From the NCBI GenBank assembly GCA_003243255.1, contig QFQM01000070.1, forward strand, positions 1 to 22,272: DNA of 22,272 nt. Reading direction: 5' to 3'. The notes beneath the pieces are model-generated. The model was not told where the DNA came from. It was given only the letters and a program-made list of their open reading frames with translations, and made no database searches. This stretch comes from Flavobacterium psychrophilum (GTDB lineage: Bacteria; Bacteroidota; Bacteroidia; Flavobacteriales; Flavobacteriaceae). Below, one piece after another: positions 7,663 through 15,614 of the stretch. The position numbers and the translations under genes are program-made. Position 1 is the stretch's first letter. Each line of letters opens with the position of its first letter.

Positions 7663-7675
7663 AGACAAATTGTCT
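7663..7675. promoter_or_regulatory. Dyad 1 in the ytxJ/clpB divergent region
   Basis: This is a perfect palindrome, AGACAA-A-TTGTCT. It shares the GACAA/TTGTC-type core with dyad 2, whose centre is 43 nt away. It probably binds a dimeric regulator. Confidence 0.5.
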
Positions 7676-7704
7676 GTTAATTTATATGTATTTACATTCA
7701 AAAA

Positions 7705-7719
7705 CTGACAATTCGTCAG
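7705..7719. promoter_or_regulatory. Dyad 2 in the ytxJ/clpB divergent region
   Basis: CTGAC-AATTC-GTCAG has 5-bp perfect arms with a near-symmetric centre. It lies 12 nt upstream of the candidate clpB promoter. It is not a CIRCE element, and the regulator is unknown to me. Confidence 0.5.
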
Positions 7720-7730
7720 ATTTTACATAC

Positions 7731-7746
7731 TGGAACATAAATTGAA
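7731..7746 (+). promoter_or_regulatory. Candidate sigma-54-like -24/-12 promoter of clpB
   Basis: TGGAAC, a spacer and TTGAA give the GG-N10-G(A) spacing of sigma-54 promoters, with GA in place of the usual GC at -12. Transcription would start near 7757, about 20 nt before the clpB ATG. No good TAnnTTTG element was found in this gap. Confidence 0.4.
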
Positions 7747-7777
7747 ACATTCTTATCAAATTTAAAAAAATTAAGAT

Positions 7778-10384
7778 ATGAACTTTGCCAATTTTACTAT
7801 AAAATCTCAGGAAGCCATACAAAGGGCACAGCAAATTGCCCAAAGTTTTGGCCATCAACAAATTGAAAACGAACATATAGTTAAAGCTATTTTAGAAGTA
7901 GATGAAAACGTTACTCCTTTCCTTCTTAAAAAGCTCAATGTAAACCTACAGCTATTCACCCAGATACTGGACAGCACGCTGCAAAGCTTTCCTAAAGTAC
8001 AGGGTGGTGAAATGGGAATTTCACGCGAAGCATCAACTGCATTAAACGAGGCTTCAAATATTGCCCGTAATATGAACGATGAGTTCGTTTCTATCGAGCA
8101 TTTATTACTGGCTATTTTTGCTTCAAAAAGCAAAGTATCCCAAATACTGAAAGACCAGGGCGTTACCGAAAAAGCACTTAAAGCTGCTATTGATGAACTT
8201 CGCAAGGGTGAAAGGGTAACTTCAGCCAGTGCTGAAGAAACCTATAACTCTCTGAACAAATATGCCAAAAACCTTAATCAGTTAGCGAATGACGGCAAAC
8301 TTGACCCGGTAATTGGCCGTGATGAGGAGATTCGCCGCGTACTACAGATCCTTTCACGCCGTACCAAAAACAACCCTATGCTTGTAGGTGAGCCCGGTGT
8401 TGGTAAAACTGCTATTGCTGAGGGATTAGCCCATCGTATCATTCAGGGCGACGTACCTGAAAACCTAAAAGATAAAGTAGTATACTCTCTTGATATGGGT
8501 GCGCTTATTGCCGGTGCAAAATATAAAGGTGAATTTGAAGAGCGACTTAAATCGGTTGTGAAAGAAGTTACCTCAGCTGAAGGCGATATTGTTCTGTTCA
8601 TTGACGAGATCCATACCCTTGTGGGTGCAGGCGGTGGTGACGGAGCTATGGATGCTGCAAACATCCTTAAACCGGCGCTTGCCCGTGGAGAACTTCGTGC
8701 TATAGGTGCTACTACCCTTGACGAGTACCAAAAATACTTTGAGAAAGATAAAGCACTGGAGCGTCGTTTCCAGAAAGTAATGGTTGATGAACCGGATACC
8801 GAAAGTGCTATTTCCATCCTTCGTGGTATTAAAGAGAAATATGAAACTCACCATCAGGTACGTATAAAAGACGAGGCTATTATTGCTGCGGTAGAATTAT
8901 CGCAACGTTACATAACCAACCGTTTCCTTCCGGATAAGGCAATTGACCTTATGGATGAGGCGGCTTCGAAACTACGCATGGAGATTAACTCGAAACCCGA
9001 GGAACTGGATGTTCTTGACCGCAGGATCATGCAGCTGGAAATCGAGATTGAAGCCATTAAACGTGAAGATGATGAGACCAAGCTGAAATCACTTGGCCTT
9101 GACCTTGCCAACCTGAAGGAAGAACGCAACGAGATCTATGCACGCTGGAAAAGTGAGAAAGATGTTGTCGATAACATCCAGGCTGCGAAAACCGAAATAG
9201 AAAACTTCAAACTCGAAGCCGAACGTGCTGAACGTGAAGGTAACTATGGTAAGGTTGCTGAGCTTCGTTACGGAAAAATAAAAGAGACTGAAGAGAAGCT
9301 GAACGAAATGGAAAGGCAGCTTCAGGAAACTCAAAAAGGACAGACTCTGATTAAAGAAGAAGTGACCCGTGAGGATATTGCCGAAGTAGTAGCCAAATGG
9401 ACCGGTATACCGGTGACTAAAATGCTGCAAGGAGAGCGTGAGAAACTACTCAACCTTGAGGCTGAACTACATAAACGTGTTGTTGGCCAGGAAGAAGCGA
9501 TTGAAGCAGTAAGTGATGCCGTGAGACGTAGCCGTGCCGGATTACAGGACCAGAAAAAACCAATAGGTTCCTTCCTGTTCCTTGGTACAACCGGTGTAGG
9601 TAAAACAGAGCTTGCCAAAGCACTTGCCTCTTACCTGTTTGACGACGAGAACGCTATGACCCGTATTGACATGAGCGAATATCAGGAACGTCACAGCGTG
9701 AGCCGACTGGTTGGTGCGCCTCCGGGATATGTAGGTTATGATGAAGGCGGACAGCTTACGGAAGCTGTGAGAAGAAAACCCTATTCGGTTGTGCTTCTTG
9801 ATGAGATTGAAAAGGCCCATCCTGACACCTTCAACATTTTACTACAGGTATTAGACGAAGGACGCCTTACTGATAACAAAGGCCGTGTAGCTGACTTTAA
9901 AAACAGTATCATCATCATGACCTCTAATATGGGAAGTGGTATCATTCAGGAGAAATTCGAGAATCTGAAAGGTAATGTTGAAGCTGCAATAGAAGCTGCT
10001 AAAACAGAAGTGCTTGGATTACTGAAACAAACTGTACGTCCTGAGTTCATTAACCGTATAGACGATATTGTAATGTTCACTCCGCTAAGCTCGGATAATA
10101 TTAAGGAGATCGTTGGCTTACAGATCAAATCGGTTACCAAACTTCTGGCACAGCAAAACATTACGCTTGATGCTACACCGGAAGCGATTGATTACCTTTC
10201 TAAAAAAGGTTACGATGCCGACTTTGGTGCACGCCCTGTAAAACGTGTTATTCAGAAAGAAGTAATGAATGAACTGTCTAAACAGATACTATCAGGAAAA
10301 GTAACTACCGATAGCATAATTCTGCTTGACAGTTTTGACGGACAGCTTGTCTTTAGAAACCAGAGCGATCTGGTAAATAAATAA
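7778..10384 (+). CDS. clpB: ATP-dependent chaperone ClpB
   Basis: The 868-residue protein is a full-length Hsp100 disaggregase that works with DnaK/DnaJ/GrpE to pull proteins out of aggregates in the cytoplasm. In order it has a double Clp-N domain (1-145), AAA module 1 with Walker A GEPGVGKT (204-211, Lys210) and Walker B Asp276-Glu277 ([11 protein letters not shown]), a coiled-coil middle domain (about 405-530, which separates ClpB from ClpA/ClpX), and AAA module 2 with Walker A GTTGVGKT (603-610) and Walker B Asp675-Glu676, then a C-terminal D2 small domain ([10 protein letters not shown]). It lacks the ClpP-binding loop pattern, as expected. The ATG at 7778 gives the standard start [14 protein letters not shown]. 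The promoter region has paired dyads and a sigma-54-like element, consistent with stress induction. Confidence 0.98.
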   Translation: MNFANFTIKSQEAIQRAQQIAQSFGHQQIENEHIVKAILEVDENVTPFLLKKLNVNLQLFTQILDSTLQSFPKVQGGEMGISREASTALNEASNIARNMNDEFVSIEHLLLAIFASKSKVSQILKDQGVTEKALKAAIDELRKGERVTSASAEETYNSLNKYAKNLNQLANDGKLDPVIGRDEEIRRVLQILSRRTKNNPMLVGEPGVGKTAIAEGLAHRIIQGDVPENLKDKVVYSLDMGALIAGAKYKGEFEERLKSVVKEVTSAEGDIVLFIDEIHTLVGAGGGDGAMDAANILKPALARGELRAIGATTLDEYQKYFEKDKALERRFQKVMVDEPDTESAISILRGIKEKYETHHQVRIKDEAIIAAVELSQRYITNRFLPDKAIDLMDEAASKLRMEINSKPEELDVLDRRIMQLEIEIEAIKREDDETKLKSLGLDLANLKEERNEIYARWKSEKDVVDNIQAAKTEIENFKLEAERAEREGNYGKVAELRYGKIKETEEKLNEMERQLQETQKGQTLIKEEVTREDIAEVVAKWTGIPVTKMLQGEREKLLNLEAELHKRVVGQEEAIEAVSDAVRRSRAGLQDQKKPIGSFLFLGTTGVGKTELAKALASYLFDDENAMTRIDMSEYQERHSVSRLVGAPPGYVGYDEGGQLTEAVRRKPYSVVLLDEIEKAHPDTFNILLQVLDEGRLTDNKGRVADFKNSIIIMTSNMGSGIIQEKFENLKGNVEAAIEAAKTEVLGLLKQTVRPEFINRIDDIVMFTPLSSDNIKEIVGLQIKSVTKLLAQQNITLDATPEAIDYLSKKGYDADFGARPVKRVIQKEVMNELSKQILSGKVTTDSIILLDSFDGQLVFRNQSDLVNK

Positions 10385-10406
10385 AAAGCAAAAGCTATAT
10401 AAATCA

Positions 10407-10437
10407 AGAAGCCCCGCACGATGCGGGGCTTCTCTTT
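10407..10437 (+). terminator. Terminator of clpB
   Basis: A 12-bp GC-rich stem (10407-10418 with 10422-10433) has a 3-nt loop and is followed by CTTTT-like sequence. It may also serve the convergent small membrane gene on the minus strand, though the T-run is poor that way. Confidence 0.87.
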
Positions 10438-10451
10438 TAATGCCCTTAATT

Positions 10452-10694
10452 TTAACGGGCACTCTTATATTGATAATATTGCCTTATGGTCATTACATCT
10501 TTAGTCTGATGTTTGCGCCTTATGGCTAACAGGTAGCCAACTATCGCAACAACTGCACAGGACAATAATAATAAGAATAACGTATTGATAAGGTAACCAC
10601 TAAAACTTACATTATCAAAAGTAAAGTCGTTCAGGACAAAATACCCTGCAAAGAACAGGGCTGCTAATACCAGAAAATAGTAGAGTGGCTTCAT
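10452..10694 (-). CDS. Small two-helix membrane protein of unknown function
   Basis: The 80-residue product has two hydrophobic helices (about residues 4-21 and 33-56) joined by a short polar loop, then a basic C-terminal tail (RRKHQTK and QYYQYKSAR) that should face the cytoplasm. I recognise no family. Codon use and length look like a real small gene: the frame is conserved in hydrophobic pattern and ends at a hairpin that overlaps its stop (10441-10461). It is convergent with clpB and appears monocistronic. The AAGGAGG-like site on its strand lies 25 nt before the ATG and is too far to act as a ribosome site. Confidence 0.65.
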   Translation of the reverse strand: MKPLYYFLVLAALFFAGYFVLNDFTFDNVSFSGYLINTLFLLLLSCAVVAIVGYLLAIRRKHQTKDVMTIRQYYQYKSAR

Positions 10695-10935
10695 ACATGT
10701 AAGGGTGTTAATTAGTTGCCTCCTTTTGTAATCTCTACCAAATTTCCGAATTTAAAATGTTATGGTATAGAACTTTATGACTATATAACTTTTGATTAAG
10801 ATTTATTTTGTAGCCTTTATTTTATACATCTTACAAAAACCCTTAAAACATTGATACTTTCAAACCTATAAAGACATAAACACACAACCCATGTTAATGT
10901 TTTTCTAAACATAATGAAGATTTATCACGAAAAAA

Positions 10936-10944
10936 TAAACTTTG
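10936..10944 (+). promoter_or_regulatory. -7-like promoter element that sets the start of the next gene
   Basis: TAAACTTTG resembles TAnnTTTG with one extra base between TA and TTTG. Because it lies inside the possible longer reading frame that begins at 10914, it argues for translation starting at the ATG at 10971. Confidence 0.35.
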
Positions 10945-10970
10945 CATATAAATCATCAAATACTATTAAC

Positions 10971-11165
10971 ATGAACCTAAAAAGAATATTTGGAGCGATA
11001 CTAACCATCCTTGGGGTGATAAGCCTTATTTATGCCGCCTATATTTTTGCCAATACATCAACAGCAGAACAAAACATTAAAACAACTATCATTTATGGTG
11101 TTTTAGGGCTTATATTTTTCATTTCTGGCATCGGACTTATAAGAACTACCAAAGATGAAGCTTAA
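10971..11165 (+). CDS. Small two-helix membrane protein
   Basis: From the ATG at 10971 the product is 64 residues with two transmembrane helices (about 6-27 and 39-57) and short charged ends (MNLKR and RTTKDEA). A longer frame begins at 10914, but its extra 19 residues are polar, low in quality, and contain a promoter-like element, so I prefer the inner start, which gives a clean membrane protein. The stop overlaps the start of the hydrolase lipoprotein gene by 11 bp, so the two are very likely an operon with coupled translation. Small two-helix proteins of this kind are common in Flavobacteria, but I know of no assigned function. Confidence 0.65.
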   Translation: MNLKRIFGAILTILGVISLIYAAYIFANTSTAEQNIKTTIIYGVLGLIFFISGIGLIRTTKDEA

Positions 11166-12111
11166 TAACATCCTTCGATACATCTCCCTGTTTTCCCTGT
11201 TTATAATTTTGGGATGTGCTGCCGGTAAAGAGAAAAGCAATAGTGCTCTTTTTAAAAACAGGAAGGAAGAACAAAAATACCTTGCAGCCTACAACAACAG
11301 TCTTAAGTTATGGCCTGCACCATACACCGAAAAAGATATCCCCACAACTTTTGGCACTGCCCATGTAATCATAAGCGGTCCGGCTAATGCTGAGCCCTTA
11401 GTACTGCTTCATGGTATGGATGCTACATCTGCAATGTGGTATCCTAATATTAAAGATTACAGCAGAAACTACCGCGTTTATGCCATTGATTATATAATGG
11501 AAGTTGGCAAATCTGTATTGAAAGAGAATAAAAACCTAAGCCATGATGAGATTGTGCAATTCTATGATGAGATTTTCAATGCCTTAAAACTGAACAACAT
11601 TAACCTAGTAGGAACATCGAGGGGCGGCTGGATCTCAACTCTTTATACAATACACCATAAGGAAAGAATAAAAAAACTGGCATTGCTTGCCCCGGTTCAG
11701 ACCTTTAAGATGATCAGCATGGATCCTAACCTTATAAATGCAGCTAATTTCAAGATTGCTCCATCAAAAAAACGCCTTAAAAAGCTTATTAACGATTTTT
11801 CGCTTTATCCGGAAAAAGTTGATCCAGCACTGAGAAACCAAATGTACCTTGGCAACAAGTACAGCAAAACCAAACTGGATTTGTTATCAATGACTCCTTT
11901 TAGCGATGATGAACTGAAGAGCCTTGACTTACCGGTATTGGTATTGGTGGGCGATCATGACATACTTAATTCAATCGACATCATTGAGATTGCCGGAGAA
12001 AAGATTCCCGATTCTCATGGAGCAGTTATCGAATCGGCAGGGCATTTCCTTACGATAGACAGAACAGAAGATGTAGACAAACGGGTTCTTGACTTTTTAT
12101 CGGAGAAATAA
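11155..12111 (+). CDS. Alpha/beta-hydrolase lipoprotein
   Basis: The 318-residue protein begins with a lipoprotein signal peptide (lipobox IILGC, Cys21 lipidated), so it should be anchored in the cell envelope. The mature part is a complete alpha/beta-hydrolase: oxyanion strand LVLLHGMDAT (82-91), nucleophile elbow GTSRG with Ser155, acid in LVGDHD (Asp269, or Asp267), and His297 in SAGHF. Together these give a full Ser-Asp-His triad, so it is likely an active esterase, lipase or similar hydrolase; the substrate cannot be read from sequence. Residues 23-60 form a charged linker between the lipid anchor and the domain. It overlaps the small membrane gene upstream and is probably co-transcribed with it. 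Confidence 0.88.
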   Translation: MKLNNILRYISLFSLFIILGCAAGKEKSNSALFKNRKEEQKYLAAYNNSLKLWPAPYTEKDIPTTFGTAHVIISGPANAEPLVLLHGMDATSAMWYPNIKDYSRNYRVYAIDYIMEVGKSVLKENKNLSHDEIVQFYDEIFNALKLNNINLVGTSRGGWISTLYTIHHKERIKKLALLAPVQTFKMISMDPNLINAANFKIAPSKKRLKKLINDFSLYPEKVDPALRNQMYLGNKYSKTKLDLLSMTPFSDDELKSLDLPVLVLVGDHDILNSIDIIEIAGEKIPDSHGAVIESAGHFLTIDRTEDVDKRVLDFLSEK

Positions 12112-12185
12112 TAAATCACTGTTAATCATCTGTTTTTACCCAAAGGCATTTTGTAGCTTTATAATACAACTAAAAAAACAAAGCT

Positions 12186-12620
12186 ATGAAATCTCTTATT
12201 GTTAAAAACAATATACGCATTGATGCATCGGTTACAAGAGTATGGGAAGTGCTCACAAAACCTGAGTACATACGAAAATGGGATGAATTGCCTGAAAACT
12301 TTGGCGACTACCAGATCCATCCTATGACCGTTATAGAATGGCCCGGCTATTCTACCCTTAAAGTTGTAGAGTTAGCCCTAAACGAAAAACTGAGGTATTC
12401 GCTGTATGTTCCTGCATGGAATGATGAAAGCATTACTACTGTAGGTTATACGTATACATTATCTGTAGACGACGACGGCTATACCTGGCTGGGTATTGAG
12501 ATTGGTGATTTTGCAATTTTAGAAGAAGGCATGAAATATTATGATGCAAGTGTTACCTTTGGCGAAACGGCTTCTCATAAAATAAAAGCACTTGCCGAAA
12601 AAAGGCCTATAGCACTCTGA
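12186..12620 (+). CDS. SRPBCC / AHSA1-like domain protein
   Basis: The 144-residue cytoplasmic protein has the START-like SRPBCC pattern: the N-terminal strand IRIDASVTRVWEVLTKPEYIRKWDE (typical of Aha1/polyketide-cyclase-like proteins), mid-domain strands (TVIEWPGYSTLKVVELALNEKLRYSLYVP), then TTVGYTYTLSVDDDGYTWLGIEIGDF and a long C-terminal helix. Such proteins have a deep hydrophobic pocket for lipids or other small ligands. No catalytic motif identifies the ligand. A TAGCTTTA box at 12154-12161 is a near match to the -7 consensus and supports a local promoter. The mutarotase-like gene begins 5 nt after its stop, so the two form an operon. Confidence 0.83.
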   Translation: MKSLIVKNNIRIDASVTRVWEVLTKPEYIRKWDELPENFGDYQIHPMTVIEWPGYSTLKVVELALNEKLRYSLYVPAWNDESITTVGYTYTLSVDDDGYTWLGIEIGDFAILEEGMKYYDASVTFGETASHKIKALAEKRPIAL

Positions 12621-12625
12621 ATATT

Positions 12626-13477
12626 ATGAACATTACCATTACTAACAACAATCTTACTGCTCAAATCAACCCGCTGGGAGCAGAACTCACATCACTGAAA
12701 GACGATAAGCATGAATATATATGGGAAGGCAACCCTGACTTTTGGGGCAAACATTCCCCTATCCTTTTCCCTATTGTAGGCACATTGAAAAATAATACTT
12801 ATACCTATAACGGGAAAGATTATAGCATGACCCGTCACGGATTTGCGAGGGATAATCATTTTGTGGTTAAAGACAGGGACAGCCGTAGCGTAACATTTTC
12901 ATTTGCTTCAAATGAAGAGACAGGAAAACAATATCCGTTTGATTTTGAACTCGAATTAAAATATACTTTAAAGGATAAAACCCTCCATCTGGATTATACC
13001 ATAAAAAATTCAGGTAAGGTTGTTTTACCATTTTCAGTGGGTGCACATCCTGCATTTGCTTTACCCGGAAATTTTGAGGACTACAGCCTTTTATTTGAAA
13101 AAGAAGAACCACTGAAAAGCAGCCAGCTGGAAAACGACCTTATATCTGATAAAACTGTAACAATAGAATCTAATAATGGAGAATTGCCGCTAACATATAA
13201 CCTTTTTGAAAGCGACGCTCTCATATTTAAATCGTTGATATCAAAAAAGATCACATTAAAACAGAAAGGTGAGCCTTTCCTGAATGTCAATTTTCATGAT
13301 TTTCCTCATTTGGGAATCTGGACAAAGCAAAATGCTCCTTTTATCTGCATAGAGCCCTGGCAGGGATATTCGGATGCCTATAATTCAAAAGGCAGGCTTG
13401 AGGAAAAAGAAGGGATAATTCTGCTTCAGCCTGATGCTGAATTCAATACCGGTTTTTCAATCGAAATATTACGTTAA
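12626..13477 (+). CDS. Aldose 1-epimerase family protein (LacX-like)
   Basis: The 283-residue product belongs to the galactose-mutarotase-like fold. Three family positions are visible: His71 in MTRHGFARD, His141 in SVGAHPAF (general acid) and Glu243 in CIEPWQG (general base). This fits the LacX/YeaD-type subgroup, which interconverts anomers of aldoses or sugar phosphates, rather than classical GalM. There is no signal peptide, so it acts in the cytoplasm. It follows the SRPBCC gene by 5 nt. Its stop codon overlaps a consensus -7 element for the next gene. Confidence 0.92.
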   Translation: MNITITNNNLTAQINPLGAELTSLKDDKHEYIWEGNPDFWGKHSPILFPIVGTLKNNTYTYNGKDYSMTRHGFARDNHFVVKDRDSRSVTFSFASNEETGKQYPFDFELELKYTLKDKTLHLDYTIKNSGKVVLPFSVGAHPAFALPGNFEDYSLLFEKEEPLKSSQLENDLISDKTVTIESNNGELPLTYNLFESDALIFKSLISKKITLKQKGEPFLNVNFHDFPHLGIWTKQNAPFICIEPWQGYSDAYNSKGRLEEKEGIILLQPDAEFNTGFSIEILR

Positions 13478-13482
13478 ATTTG
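13475..13482 (+). promoter_or_regulatory. -7 promoter element for the small lipoprotein gene
   Basis: TAAATTTG is an exact TAnnTTTG match and overlaps the TAA stop of the mutarotase-like gene. Only T-rich sequence lies at the -33 position. A perfect palindrome GCGTTAACGC (13485-13494) sits at the predicted start of transcription. Confidence 0.5.
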
Positions 13483-13538
13483 CCGCGTTAACGCAACCAA
13501 TACAAACGTGTAACATCTATTAGAAAAACAGAAAACAA

Positions 13539-13949
13539 ATGAAAACAATTAAAATTAAATTCATCGCTATATTAGTTTTAGTGGCTGGTATAGGTGGAGC
13601 ATGTTCGCTTGATGATAAAGATCAATACTGCTTTACATCACAATATACAGGTGTAAAGAGTATAAGCGGTCCTTCTGCCACTACAGTAAATACACCTATT
13701 ACAATTAACGTATCATATATTCCCTTAGGATCATGTGGTGAGTTTAATAAATTTACGGAAACCAATGAATTTCCTAAAGACATTAAAGTTTTGGTAGATT
13801 ATGAAGGCTGTAATTGCCCTGCAACAGATACAGCAGATACTGTGCCTTATACATTTACAGCAACTACTCCGGGAGAATATGTAGTAAACTTTCTGACAGG
13901 AAACGAAATAACTCCTAAGATAACTAAAACTATAACGGTTACTGAGTAA
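13539..13949 (+). CDS. Small lipoprotein, Ig-like beta domain, unknown function
   Basis: The 136-residue protein has a lipoprotein signal peptide with lipobox GGAC (Cys22), followed by S-L-D-D. The Asp residues after the Cys fit Bacteroidetes lipoproteins. The mature part is beta-rich with Thr-rich strands (TVNTPITINVSY, PGEYVVNFLTG, ITKTITVT) and several Cys residues (CFTSQY, LGSCGEF, CNCPA), suggesting a disulfide-stabilised Ig-like domain. No known family is recognised. It has its own promoter with a dyad at the start site and a strong terminator just after the stop, so it is a single-gene unit. Confidence 0.75.
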   Translation: MKTIKIKFIAILVLVAGIGGACSLDDKDQYCFTSQYTGVKSISGPSATTVNTPITINVSYIPLGSCGEFNKFTETNEFPKDIKVLVDYEGCNCPATDTADTVPYTFTATTPGEYVVNFLTGNEITPKITKTITVTE

Positions 13950-13950
13950 A

Positions 13951-13982
13951 CTAAAAAATCTTCCTTAGGGAAGATTTTTTAG
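13951..13982. terminator. Bidirectional terminator between convergent genes
   Basis: A perfect 14-bp stem (13951-13964 with 13969-13982) has a TTAG loop, with A/T runs inside each arm. It terminates both the lipoprotein gene and the VF530-family gene, and its right arm encodes that gene's last residues. Confidence 0.87.
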
Positions 13983-14201
13983 TTTTGGCAGTGTCCTTAT
14001 ATAAAGTTCCTCTACCTTTTTGCGTGCCCAATCAGTTTTGCGTAAAAAGGTAAGGCTGGAATTAATAGTTGGGTTTACATTAAAACACCTGATATCGATT
14101 AATTCTCCCAGTGTATCAAATCCATAAAAACCAACCAGGTCTTCCAGTATTTTCTTCAGGGTAATACCATGCAAAGGGTCATTTGAAATTTTCTTTTCCA
14201 T
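13965..14201 (-). CDS. VF530 (DUF2132) family protein
   Basis: The 78-residue product matches the VF530/DUF2132 pattern: SNDPLHGITLKKILEDLVGFYGFDTLGELIDIRCFNVNPTINSSL-type helices, followed by the conserved FLRKTDWARKKVEELYI. The Vibrio fischeri member has a solved four-helix structure with resemblance to double-stranded-DNA-binding domains, so DNA binding has been suggested, but the cellular role is unknown. It is small, basic and cytoplasmic. The stop codon lies in the loop of the terminator hairpin shared with the convergent lipoprotein gene. It is divergent from smpB. Confidence 0.9.
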   Translation of the reverse strand: MEKKISNDPLHGITLKKILEDLVGFYGFDTLGELIDIRCFNVNPTINSSLTFLRKTDWARKKVEELYIRTLPKLKNLP

Positions 14202-14274
14202 AATGGTAAAGGTAATAAGCTTTTGTCATTACCTGAAATTTAAAAAATTATAAAATTTGTAACTTATCTTACAG

Positions 14275-14305
14275 TTGTAGCATTAAACTATTGTGCTTAC
14301 CTTTG
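14275..14305 (+). promoter_or_regulatory. Consensus promoter of smpB
   Basis: TTG (14275-14277), a 20-nt spacer and TACCTTTG (14298-14305) match the Bacteroidetes consensus. The predicted transcript starts within a few bases of the smpB ATG at 14314. It also excludes an upstream start at 14293. Confidence 0.75.
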
Positions 14306-14313
14306 CCTTCCTT

Positions 14314-14769
14314 ATGCAAAAAACGGTTAACATATTAAATAAGAGAGCCAGGTTCGATTTTGAGATACTTGAAACCTATACAGCAGGTATTGTGCTTGCA
14401 GGCTCTGAGATAAAATCCATACGTTTGGGTAAGGCTTCTATTGCCGAAAGTTTTTGCGAATTTCACGGGCATGAGCTGTTTGCCATAAATACCAATATAG
14501 AGCAATATGCCTACAGCCGTAGTTTTAATCACGCGCCAAAAAGCGAACGAAAGCTGCTTTTGAACAAAAAAGAGCTGAAGAGCCTTTTAAAAAGTGTGCA
14601 GAATAAAGGACTTACTATTGTACCTCTTAAGCTTTTTACAAATGAGAAAGGAATTGCAAAGCTTGACATAGGGCTATGTCGCGGTAAGAAAAACTTTGAC
14701 AAACGCGAAACCATGAAAGAACGTGATACTAAACGTGACCTTGACAGGATAAAGAAAGAATTCAAATAA
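14314..14769 (+). CDS. smpB: SsrA-binding protein SmpB
   Basis: The 151-residue protein binds tmRNA and brings it to stalled ribosomes for trans-translation. The N-terminal ILNKRARFDFEILETYTAGIVLAGSEIKSIR stretch, the AESFC segment, the HAPKSERKLLLNKKELKSL motif and the lysine-rich C-terminal tail (RGKKNFDKRETMKERD onward) are all present, so the protein is complete. I chose the ATG at 14314 because the product then begins MQKTVNILNKRA as in homologues, and because the frame upstream (14293) lies inside the promoter. The leader is nearly absent. It is followed by a bidirectional terminator shared with pcm. The tmRNA gene ssrA is not in this window. Confidence 0.97.
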   Translation: MQKTVNILNKRARFDFEILETYTAGIVLAGSEIKSIRLGKASIAESFCEFHGHELFAINTNIEQYAYSRSFNHAPKSERKLLLNKKELKSLLKSVQNKGLTIVPLKLFTNEKGIAKLDIGLCRGKKNFDKRETMKERDTKRDLDRIKKEFK

Positions 14770-14798
14770 AAAATGGCTCCGTAATTGGAGCCATTTTT
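14769..14798. terminator. Bidirectional terminator between smpB and pcm
   Basis: A 12-bp stem (14769-14780 with 14787-14798) has the loop GTAATT and A/T runs at both ends. It overlaps the last base of the smpB stop and the first bases of the pcm stop. Confidence 0.87.
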
Positions 14799-15444
14799 AG
14801 TTTTTATTTTCAAGAAGCGGCACAAAACGGAAATCTCCAAATTCGTGCTTTTCAAACTGGGTTTCATTTTTTCTTATCAGTAAAGTCATGGTTTGTACTC
14901 CCTGTTTATTATCAACAGGAATAACCAGCCTTCCTCCTATTTTTAGTTGCGCCATTAATGGTTTTGGTATGAATGGTGCTGCCGCCGTTACGATTATACT
15001 ATCAAACGGAGCGAAATTCGGTAATCCTTTATAACCGTCACCAAACGAAAGATGTTTCGGGCGTATGCCCAGTTTAGGCAAAAGCAGTGATGTAGTTTTA
15101 AACAACTCATTTTGGCGTTCAACACTAAAAACCTTAGCACCCATTGCATACAACACAGCCGTTTGATACCCAGAACCGGTACCGATCTCTAAAACAGAAT
15201 GCCCCTTTTCAACCTGAAGCAACTGTGACTGAAAAGCCACTGTGTAGGGTTGTGAAATGGTTTGCCCGGCACCAATAGGAAAAGCCTTATCCTGGTAAGC
15301 ATAATCTTCGAAGCTTGAATTCAGAAAAAGGTGTCTTGGCACTTTTTTTATGGCTTCAAGAACATTTTTATCGGCAATGCCTTTTTGTTCCAAAACCGCA
15401 GCAAGCTGATTGCGAAGTCCCTGATGTTTGGCTGTATCTTTCAA
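14797..15444 (-). CDS. pcm: Protein-L-isoaspartate O-methyltransferase
   Basis: The 215-residue enzyme transfers a methyl group from S-adenosylmethionine to isoaspartyl or D-aspartyl residues in aged proteins, starting their repair in the cytoplasm. It has the family segments RHLFLNSSFEDYAYQDKAFPIG, GQTISQPYTVA, SAM motif I VLEIGTGSGYQTAVL, the acidic strand VFSVERQ, and APFDSIIVTAAAP. I place the start at a TTG at 15444 (product MKDTAKHQGLRNQLA). A longer frame from an ATG at 15507 adds 21 hydrophobic residues (LRIPYCLLFLPKLISL) that look like a fake signal sequence, and a promoter lies within that extension. It converges on smpB through a shared terminator. Confidence 0.95.
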   Translation of the reverse strand: MKDTAKHQGLRNQLAAVLEQKGIADKNVLEAIKKVPRHLFLNSSFEDYAYQDKAFPIGAGQTISQPYTVAFQSQLLQVEKGHSVLEIGTGSGYQTAVLYAMGAKVFSVERQNELFKTTSLLLPKLGIRPKHLSFGDGYKGLPNFAPFDSIIVTAAAPFIPKPLMAQLKIGGRLVIPVDNKQGVQTMTLLIRKNETQFEKHEFGDFRFVPLLENKN

Positions 15445-15465
15445 TGGTAAGGAGATTAATTTCGG

Positions 15466-15496
15466 TAAAAATAACAAACAATATGGTATTCTCAAA
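15466..15496 (-). promoter_or_regulatory. Promoter of pcm (decides the TTG start)
   Basis: On the minus strand TTTG (15496-15493), a 19-nt spacer and TATTTTTA (15473-15466) match the consensus with one mismatch in the -7 box. Transcription would begin near 15460, downstream of the ATG at 15507 and just before the TTG at 15444. Confidence 0.6.
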
Positions 15497-15562
15497 TTGA
15501 AAGGCAACCATAAAATATTATTTAAAAATACAACAAAATCGTTTCTTTTTTGACAGGCTGTT

Positions 15563-15595
15563 TTTGTTGTATCAAATCAAATAATAGTATTTTTG
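15563..15595 (+). promoter_or_regulatory. Consensus promoter of the oxidoreductase operon
   Basis: TTTG (15563-15566), a 21-nt spacer and TATTTTTG (15588-15595) match the consensus. Transcription would start about 13 nt before the ATG at 15615. Confidence 0.7.
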
Positions 15596-15614
15596 TTTTT
15601 CAAAAATTACACTT

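Noticed and set aside
7655..7777. CIRCE (HrcA) operator upstream of clpB
   Set aside because: The arms do not match TTAGCACTC-N9-GAGTGCTAA; the dyads have a different core.
8443..9820. Several long minus-strand open frames within clpB
   Set aside because: They are antisense shadows of a complete ClpB frame with Ser/Arg-rich, low-quality translations.
10719..10725. AAGGAGG on the minus strand as a Shine-Dalgarno site for the small membrane gene
   Set aside because: It is 25 nt from the ATG, and Bacteroidetes rarely rely on Shine-Dalgarno pairing; probably chance.
10914..10970. Upstream ATG extension of the small two-helix membrane protein
   Set aside because: The extra residues are polar and unlike the rest, and a -7-like promoter element lies within them.
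15445..15507. Upstream ATG extension of pcm resembling a signal peptide
   Set aside because: It covers the predicted promoter, and the enzyme family is cytoplasmic. The TTG at 15444 gives the standard N-terminus.
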